This document shows positions 1 through 3,878 of a DNA stretch of 5,827 nucleotides, piece after piece. The notes under the pieces are model-generated. The model did not search any database. It was not told the DNA's origin and saw only the letters and a list, made by a program, of their open reading frames with translations. The stretch spans positions 1 to 5,827 of the forward strand of contig CAZOZP010000110.1 in assembly GCA_964584325.1 (NCBI GenBank), written 5' to 3'. Both the position numbers and the translations under genes were made by a program. The stretch is from CAZOZP01 sp964584325 (GTDB taxonomy: Bacteria; Bacteroidota; Ignavibacteria; Ignavibacteriales; Melioribacteraceae). How positions within the stretch are numbered: the first letter of the stretch is position 1; the number at the start of each line of letters is the position of its first letter.

Positions 1-23
1 CTCGTTTTAAACGTTTCTTCCAT
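1..23 (-). CDS. 5' end of a divergent gene, cut by the window edge (possible integron integrase)
   Basis: On the minus strand an ATG at 23-21 opens a frame reading M-E-E-T-F-K-T that runs off the left edge without a stop. A purine-rich GGAAGAAG (37-30) sits six bases before the ATG, a good ribosome binding site in a window where most genes lack one. Seven residues cannot identify a family. The idea of an integrase rests only on position: integron integrases are usually divergent from the cassette array and next to attI, and here a cassette-like boundary lies at about 80. It could equally be an unrelated neighbour. Confidence 0.35.
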
Positions 24-72
24 ATTGTTCTTCTTCCAATATTTCCTATAATTATTTATTTAGCACTAAAAA

Positions 73-80
73 TATATTTG
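73..80 (+). promoter_or_regulatory. -7 promoter box of Bacteroidota type, candidate cassette promoter
   Basis: TATATTTG matches the TAnnTTTG -7 consensus known for the primary sigma factor of Bacteroidota. It lies 20 bases before the ATG of the HEPN gene, so transcription would start near 86. No clear -33 TTG is found 17-23 bases upstream, which weakens the call. The last G is also the G of the putative GTTATAA recombination boundary. If both are real, the promoter stays on the fixed side when cassettes exchange and would act as Pc for the array. Confidence 0.35.
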
Positions 81-86
81 TTATAA
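80..86 (+). other. Putative attI/attC R-box: left boundary of the first cassette
   Basis: GTTATAA resembles the GTTAT ends of the two clear attC sites at 756-760 and 2070-2074, and it lies upstream of the first gene at a similar position. Upstream (62-79) there is only faint similarity to the attC right arm and no CGGCTT, so this would be an attI site or a decayed attC. The call depends on the strong attC sites downstream, because the motif alone is too short to be convincing. Confidence 0.35.
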
Positions 87-100
87 AACATTGGTAAATA

Positions 101-571
101 ATGAGCGCATACTTACAACAAGAATATGATTTTATAGAAAGGACAAAAATAATAATCGAGCAATATGCTTCAATAAATGATTCAAAGAAGTATGAAGTTA
201 CTCTACTTATGAATTGTTTTATTGGACTGCTAATCCTTCCACAACAGCATTGGTATGACCAGTTGCCGGATATTGTCATTTCAGAAAAAGAATGGGGTAT
301 TTCCCCAGATGATATTTCTTTTATCAAAATATCTGAAAAGAAAGATATTAAAAATATTTCAAGACATTTAAGAAACTCAATATCACATTATAGGTTTACT
401 GCTTTTAAAGATGATTCAAATAACATAAGCCAGATAAGGTTTGAGGATAATAATAAACACGATGGGAGAACATTTGAAGCAACTTTATCTGTATCAAGCA
501 TAAAGAAATTTATCTTTCACTTTTCAGAATTACTATGTGATATTATGAAAAAAGAAAAAAGTGAATTGTGA
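101..571 (+). CDS. Small HEPN-domain protein, putative RNase (pEK499_p136-like)
   Basis: This 156-residue, all-helical-looking protein has no signal peptide. The family call rests on two blocks recognised from memory as typical of the pEK499_p136 HEPN family: KKYEVTLLMNCFIGLLILP (29-47) and LRNSISHYRF (90-99). The second block holds the HEPN catalytic signature R-x4-H (R91...H96), with the usual polar residue (N92) after the Arg. HEPN proteins of this kind are metal-independent ribonucleases, often toxins or effectors of abortive infection, acting in the cytoplasm on RNA. That this one cleaves RNA is inferred from the intact motif. It is the only gene of its cassette, between a GTTATAA boundary at 80 and an attC site starting seven bases after its stop. 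No separate antitoxin (such as a MNT nucleotidyltransferase) is encoded with it. The ATG at 101 is 15 bases past the likely transcription start and has no strong Shine-Dalgarno sequence. Confidence 0.8.
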   Translation: MSAYLQQEYDFIERTKIIIEQYASINDSKKYEVTLLMNCFIGLLILPQQHWYDQLPDIVISEKEWGISPDDISFIKISEKKDIKNISRHLRNSISHYRFTAFKDDSNNISQIRFEDNNKHDGRTFEATLSVSSIKKFIFHFSELLCDIMKKEKSEL

Positions 572-577
572 ACGCAT

Positions 578-760
578 ATAACCCGTTTTCCAAGCCGACC
601 GCTTTAAATATTGCGGTATTTGTGTTGTTATTAGGTTGCGTTGTAAAAGTAGGTAACTCTTTTAGTTTAGTGAGCAAAATAAATTTATAAATAATTATTG
701 GCGTTCGTTTTCATAGCTGCATTGCAGTTTTTGGCGGCGGCTTAAAAACAACGTCGTTAT
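578..760 (+). other. Integron attC recombination site 1 (183 bp)
   Basis: The site begins ATAAC (578-582) and ends GTTAT (756-760), the R''/R' boxes, with recombination expected after G756. Nine bases inside the left end is AAGCCGACCGC, and twelve bases inside the right end is CGGCTT preceded by GGCGG. The two arms pair as AAGCCG and CCGC with one unpaired A on the left arm. Such a one-sided extrahelical base sets strand choice in real attC sites. The 130-base centre carries further weak hairpins, such as TGCATTGCA near 718-726. At 183 bp it is longer than the commonly quoted 57-141 bp range. It lies directly after the HEPN stop codon, as in a normal cassette. Confidence 0.82.
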
Positions 761-764
761 ATTT

Positions 765-1895
765 TTGGATCGAATATTGAAAAACAAACTGATTAATATA
801 TCACTTCTATTTACATCACTTTTAGTTTCCGTACTAATATGTGAGATTATACTTCGAATAATTTCTTCAAATCAATTTTATATTTGGCCTCCAAATCTAA
901 AGCAATATTTCTTACCAAACTCTTCAAAATTAGTGGGCATAAAGGATACTTCATTTTTTAAAATTAATTCGATTGGATTTAGAGGTAATGAAAAGAAAGA
1001 TTCCGATTTAGTGCATATTGTTACAATTGGTGGTAGTACAACTGAATGTCTATATTTAGATCAAAGCGAGACTTGGCCTGCGCTTTTAGAAAAATATCTC
1101 AACAAAAGCTCCGATAAAAAAGTCCAAGTTTTTAATGGTGGAAGGAGTGGTCTTAATTCAAACCATCATTTAATACAAATTCAAAAATTATTAGAAAATG
1201 ACAACTGGATTGATGTAATAATTGTGCTTGAAGGGATAAATGATTTGCAATATGCTCTGTCATTAGGGAGTAATTATAAAAAAGAAGACCCACAAACAAT
1301 TTATGATAAATCTTTTCTCGTTTCACCCCTTAATAACAATTTACCCTTTTACAAACGAACTTACTTGTTTATGTATTTAAGTAAACTAAAAAAGGTTTTA
1401 ATGTCGTATAAATTGGCACAAGATCCGTTTGGGAATGGTTACACTAAATGGAGAGAAAATAGAATAAATGCTTCTGTAATCATTGATTCAATGCCGAACT
1501 TAGATAGCTCATTATCTGATTTTAAAAAAAATAATGAATCAATGATTGATTTAGCAAAATCAAAGAAGAAACGCATTATATTTTTAACCCAACCGGTTGC
1601 CTGGAATTATAAAATGCCGGATTCTCAAAAAAAACTTTGTTGGTTTGGATGGATTGGATCAAACCAAAATGTAAATGATGAGAATTATTATTCATTTTCT
1701 ATACTAAAGAAATCATTGGAGCGATATAATTCTTTATTAAAAGAAATTTGCAAAGAAAGGGATGTCGAATGTATTGATCTTGAAAACTCATTCTCAAAAG
1801 ACACAACAACATTTTATGATGATTGTCATTTCAATGAAAGCGGTGCTAATAAGTTAGCTAAAAAGATATCAATGATTATAAATTCAAAAATATAA
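765..1895 (+). CDS. Membrane-anchored SGNH/GDSL-family hydrolase
   Basis: This 376-residue protein belongs to the SGNH/GDSL esterase-acetyltransferase superfamily. One N-terminal hydrophobic segment (about 9-33, with positive residues before it) should anchor it in the inner membrane with the catalytic domain outside. Conserved blocks are visible: block I GGST with nucleophile Ser91, the Gly of block II in NGGRSG (124-129), block III GIND (157-160) with Asn159, and block V DDCH with Asp352 and His355. All four catalytic elements are present, so it is probably active. Family members remove or transfer acyl groups on polysaccharides, peptidoglycan or lipids; the substrate cannot be read here. 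No ATG is available: an in-frame stop lies at 714-716, leaving TTG at 765 (or 777). That places the start nine bases after the cassette recombination point, with no room for a usual ribosome binding site. The TAA stop lies inside the R'' box of attC 2. Confidence 0.85.
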   Translation: MDRILKNKLINISLLFTSLLVSVLICEIILRIISSNQFYIWPPNLKQYFLPNSSKLVGIKDTSFFKINSIGFRGNEKKDSDLVHIVTIGGSTTECLYLDQSETWPALLEKYLNKSSDKKVQVFNGGRSGLNSNHHLIQIQKLLENDNWIDVIIVLEGINDLQYALSLGSNYKKEDPQTIYDKSFLVSPLNNNLPFYKRTYLFMYLSKLKKVLMSYKLAQDPFGNGYTKWRENRINASVIIDSMPNLDSSLSDFKKNNESMIDLAKSKKKRIIFLTQPVAWNYKMPDSQKKLCWFGWIGSNQNVNDENYYSFSILKKSLERYNSLLKEICKERDVECIDLENSFSKDTTTFYDDCHFNESGANKLAKKISMIINSKI

Positions 1896-2074
1896 CAAGT
1901 GCCTCAAGCCGAAAGCTTTTTCGCATTTGCATTTGTGCAATCTAAAAGTTAGTTGTTCCGTTTTGGTTTTGTTGTTAAGCATAGTTTGTAAATGAAAGTT
2001 TGTTATAATTAAAAAGTTATTTAATAAATGTGGCATTGTTGTTTTGGGCTTCGGCTTAGGCACCACGCCGTTAT
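1892..2074 (+). other. Integron attC recombination site 2 (183 bp)
   Basis: This is the clearest site in the window. It begins ATAAC (1892-1896) and ends GTTAT (2070-2074). The left arm GTGCCT-c-AAGCCGAA-a-GC pairs with the right arm GCTTCGGCTTAGGCAC over 16 base pairs, leaving one C and one A unpaired on the left arm only. This is the attC design that lets the integrase pick the bottom strand. The length equals that of attC 1, and the flanking sequence GTTATATTT is shared at both right ends, while the central 110 bases differ. The SGNH gene's stop codon overlaps the left box, and the beta-barrel gene starts 13 bases after the right box. Confidence 0.9.
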
Positions 2075-2087
2075 ATTTACAGAAAAT

Positions 2088-2681
2088 ATGAAAAAAATAG
2101 TTTTGGTAATTCTCTTATTGTGTGTCAATCTAATTTATTCCCAAGAGAATAATACTTCTCTATTCCTTGAAGTTGGTAGAGCAAGTGATAATGATGCAAT
2201 TGGAAGTTTTGGCGGTGGCGGTGCTGGTTTACAATGTTGGGAAGCTGGGCCAATATTTAGACTTGGAACAGATTACAAGTTAAACAAATCTTTTTCTGCT
2301 CAAGGGTTCATTTCATATTCATTTTATAAATATGATGGAAGTAGAAGCTATGGAGAAAAGTCCAGCATAGGTTATAACAATGTATTAGATATAATGAGTG
2401 TTATTAAATGGGAAATTGGAATATTCAATATGAATTTAGGCGTTGGCATTTCCCATCAATTTAACGATGCTATCAGATATTTAGAATCAAACCAATATCA
2501 CAAAGCAACTACTTATATAGATGCTAAGAACAAAACTGTTTTTGCGGGACAATTTGGGCTGGGATTTGACATTCATATATATGATAGGTTTTCAGTTTTA
2601 GCAGAAGGCGATTTGTTTTTTAGAGAGTATCTTGGTTCTGCTTGGTTATTGGGAGTTAAGTATTCTTTGAGCGAAATGTAA
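2088..2681 (+). CDS. Secreted outer-membrane beta-barrel protein
   Basis: The 197-residue product starts MKKIVLVILLLCVNLIYSQ, a typical Sec signal peptide with cleavage expected near S18/Q19, as is common in Bacteroidota. The mature part alternates hydrophobic and polar residues, has Gly- and aromatic-rich strands (for example LQCWEAGPIFRLGTDY, GVGISHQF, FAGQFGLGFDIHIY) and ends WLLGVKYSLSEM, as expected of a small 8-strand outer-membrane barrel. The specific role is unknown. An ATG in the same frame at 2028 would add 20 residues encoded by attC DNA and hide the signal peptide, so the start at 2088 is preferred. Two Cys (12 and 51 of the full protein) do not suggest a lipoprotein box. It is the third cassette-like gene and is followed three bases after its stop by the ATAAC of a degenerate attC. 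Its transcription probably depends on upstream promoters. Confidence 0.75.
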   Translation: MKKIVLVILLLCVNLIYSQENNTSLFLEVGRASDNDAIGSFGGGGAGLQCWEAGPIFRLGTDYKLNKSFSAQGFISYSFYKYDGSRSYGEKSSIGYNNVLDIMSVIKWEIGIFNMNLGVGISHQFNDAIRYLESNQYHKATTYIDAKNKTVFAGQFGLGFDIHIYDRFSVLAEGDLFFREYLGSAWLLGVKYSLSEM

Positions 2682-2683
2682 AT

Positions 2684-2897
2684 ATAACCTGCAACTCAAA
2701 ACCGACTGCTGTATTCGGTCGTAATATTTGCAGAAAAGTTTTGTTGTGAAAGAAGAATTAAGAAGTAAATAAATAACATAATCAGTAAAACAAAACATTG
2801 GCTGCGTAAACCTTTTGGCACCCTCTGTGTCTATATTTGTGAGATTTCATTGGATTTATTTCTTGAATCGGAAATCGGTTTTATTATTGGCATTTAT
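2684..2897 (+). other. Degenerate attC-like site 3
   Basis: The left half is attC-like: ATAAC (2684-2688), then nine bases as in sites 1 and 2, then AAAACCGACTGC in place of AAGCCGA. A perfect 8-base inverted copy, TCGGTTTT, lies at 2875-2882. Ten bases further TTTAT (2893-2897) stands where GTTAT should be, so the G of the recombination point would be lost. An alternative right end is GGCACC...CTATATTT (2818-2838), which resembles the attC 2 right end (AGGCACC...GTTATATTT) but does not pair with this left arm. The site is therefore decayed or rearranged, and its right limit is uncertain. This, with the stretch up to 3078, is the longest gene-free part of the window. Confidence 0.45.
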
Positions 2898-3078
2898 TTA
2901 CCTATCTATTGTTCAAATCAAAATTATATCATAACCTTGATAAATTTAATTTAAAAATGTGTCAATGGAGATTTACAATGGCTTTAATCAGACCACATTT
3001 TCGCTGTTTTGTCGTTAGCACCGTTATTTCACTTTGTCAAGTTAAGCAAAAAAGTATAATATTATTTATATTTAATTC
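2898..3078. other. Gene-free stretch with a possible decayed attC (2931-3027)
   Basis: No convincing gene is seen. The ATG-free frame here and the 61-residue frame at 2909-3094 look random. ATAAC at 2931-2935 and GTTAT at 3023-3027 are inverted and continue to match imperfectly (TG/CA, TAA/TTA), giving a possible 97-bp attC-like span. No AAGCCG-type arm is present. The GCACC before GTTAT also occurs near the right end of attC 2. If real, 3023 would be the left boundary of a toxin-antitoxin cassette. Confidence 0.25.
3034..3060 (+). promoter_or_regulatory. Possible promoter of the toxin-antitoxin pair
   Basis: TTGTCA (3034-3039) and TATAAT (3055-3060) resemble -35 and -10 boxes, 15 bases apart, which is shorter than the usual 17. 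In FCB bacteria the TTTG at 3033-3036 could serve as a -33 box, but no full TAnnTTTG follows at the right distance. The position, 19-46 bases before the ATG at 3079, is sensible. The AT-rich background makes chance matches likely. Confidence 0.25.
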
Positions 3079-3150
3079 ATGGAAAATGAAATAATAAAAT
3101 AAGCAATTTTAAAGAATAATATTGAATGGAGAAAACATTCACTGCAGAGG
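3079..3150 (+). pseudogene. Original N-terminus of the DUF4258 toxin, interrupted by a nonsense codon
   Basis: An ATG at 3079 reads M-E-N-E-I-I-K, then TAA at 3100-3102, then continues in the same frame A-I-L-K-N-N-I-E-W-R-K-H-S-L-Q-R straight into the frame annotated from 3151. The residues after the stop are the expected start of a DUF4258 domain, whose first conserved His is in W-R-K-H-S-L-Q-R. A single base change from AAA, CAA or GAA to TAA explains the break. No other ATG, GTG or TTG lies between the stop and 3151; only ATT codons (3106, 3121) could act as rare starts. Confidence 0.6.
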
Positions 3151-3393
3151 ATGCTTGAAAGAAATGTTTCAAGGGATGACATTAAAAATACAATAATAAA
3201 TGGTGAAAGAATTGAAAGTTACCCTGATGATAAACCATTCCCAAGTATTTTAATATTTCATGAAATAAATAATCGTCCTTTGCATGTTGTTGTAGCATTT
3301 GATAAGGAAAGTATTAGATTGCATATTGTAACTACTTATGAACCGTCTTTAGATTTTTTTGAAAGTGATTTTAAGACAAGGAAAAGAAAATGA
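3151..3393 (+). CDS. DUF4258 toxin-like protein, 5'-shortened
   Basis: From the ATG at 3151 the frame gives 80 residues with hallmarks of DUF4258 proteins: MLERNVSRDDIKNTIINGE, YPDDKPFPS (24-32), RPLHVVVAFD and the tail IVTTYEPS...DFKTRKRK. DUF4258 proteins resemble RelE/HigB-type toxins and are commonly paired with a YgiT-type zinc-finger antitoxin, as here. The conserved W-R-K-H-S-L-Q-R segment lies before this ATG and is cut from its natural start by a TAA at 3100-3102, so a product starting at 3151 would lack the first helix and its conserved His. It may be non-toxic, may be made by reinitiation, or may start at a rare ATT codon. The last four bases overlap the antitoxin start (ATGA), so the two are translationally coupled. 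The toxin role is inferred from family and neighbour. Confidence 0.75.
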   Translation: MLERNVSRDDIKNTIINGERIESYPDDKPFPSILIFHEINNRPLHVVVAFDKESIRLHIVTTYEPSLDFFESDFKTRKRK

Positions 3394-3638
3394 AAAATGA
3401 AGATTTTTGTCCTATTTGCGGCGGAACTAAAATAGATTCAAAAACAAGCTTTACTGTTGATTATAAAACGGGAGTAGTATTAGTAAGAGATGTTCCTGCA
3501 AGAGTTTGTACTCAGTGTGGCGAAGAATGGATTAGTGATGAAAACGCTGAAAAGTTGGAGAAAATTGTAAAGGTTGCAAAACAGCAAAAACAAGAAATAT
3601 TAGTTGCAAATTTCAACGAATACTCTTTAGCTTCTTAA
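3390..3638 (+). CDS. YgiT/MqsA-type zinc-finger antitoxin
   Basis: The 82-residue protein has two CxxC pairs, C7-x2-C10 and C40-x2-C43, which form the zinc-binding N-terminal domain of YgiT-type (MqsA-like) antitoxins. Between them lies the family's strand region (DYKTGVVLVRDVPARVC). The C-terminal part (about 48-75, EKLEKIVKVAKQQKQEILVANF) is one charged helix. There is no room for the helix-turn-helix DNA-binding domain of full-length MqsA (about 131 residues), so it belongs to the short class paired with DUF4258 toxins. It would neutralise its toxin by binding; autoregulation without the HTH is doubtful. It overlaps the toxin frame by four bases. No change is seen in the antitoxin, unlike the toxin. 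Confidence 0.85.
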   Translation: MKNEDFCPICGGTKIDSKTSFTVDYKTGVVLVRDVPARVCTQCGEEWISDENAEKLEKIVKVAKQQKQEILVANFNEYSLAS

Positions 3639-3665
3639 AATAAATTTTAGCTATGTAAGCCCTCA

Positions 3666-3684
3666 TAACCCAAATTTGTAATTA
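3666..3684 (+). repeat. 19-bp direct repeat, copy 1
   Basis: TAACCCAAATTTGTAATTA recurs at 5753-5771 with one difference (A to C). The two copies lie on either side of the asparagine-synthetase-like gene in the same orientation, about 2.09 kb apart. Copy 1 is the left part of the inverted-repeat element. Confidence 0.55.
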
Positions 3685-3763
3685 GGAAAAAAAATAATGA
3701 CAAATCGCCATACAAAATCTAAATCCCACCAAATGAGGAATAAGATATTTTATGGCAGGGTTA
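3666..3763. other. Compact inverted-repeat element, three-way-junction fold
   Basis: Three nested or adjacent inverted repeats fill this span with almost no spare bases. The outer stem is TAACCC (3666-3671) with GGGTTA (3758-3763). Hairpin A is ATTTGTAATTA (3674-3684) with TAATGACAAAT (3695-3705), one mismatch in eleven. Hairpin B is GCCATACAAAATCT (3707-3720) with AGATATTTTATGGC (3743-3756), 12 of 14 paired, plus inner TCC/GGA. It starts 28 bases after the antitoxin stop. It could be a REP-like or MITE-like DNA element, a structured RNA or terminator, or a decayed attC (ATAACCC...GGGTTAC). No poly-T follows, so it is not a standard terminator. Confidence 0.5.
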
Positions 3764-3878
3764 CCTAAATTATTCTTTATTTATAATGGGAACAACGAAT
3801 TTGATTTCTCTAACGAGTAATATGGATATAATGAATATAGGGAGATACCATTTTGAAATTATTTAATTATGAGTATTT

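Noticed and set aside
52..327. 91-residue minus-strand frame
   Set aside because: It lies opposite the start of the HEPN gene, shows no family motif, and has low-complexity composition typical of a shadow frame.
1884..2066. 60-residue minus-strand frame
   Set aside because: It falls entirely within attC 2. The inverted arms produce open frames on both strands without protein features.
2028..2087. N-terminal extension of the beta-barrel protein from ATG 2028
   Set aside because: These 20 codons are attC DNA and would bury the clear signal peptide that begins at ATG 2088.
2793..2800. Repeat AAAACATTGG shared between 86-93 and about 2792-2801
   Set aside because: A 10-base AT-rich match without flanking similarity, expected by chance in this composition.
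2909..3094. 61-residue plus-strand frame
   Set aside because: No recognisable domain, unlikely composition, and it overlaps the ATG and promoter region of the toxin-antitoxin pair in another frame.
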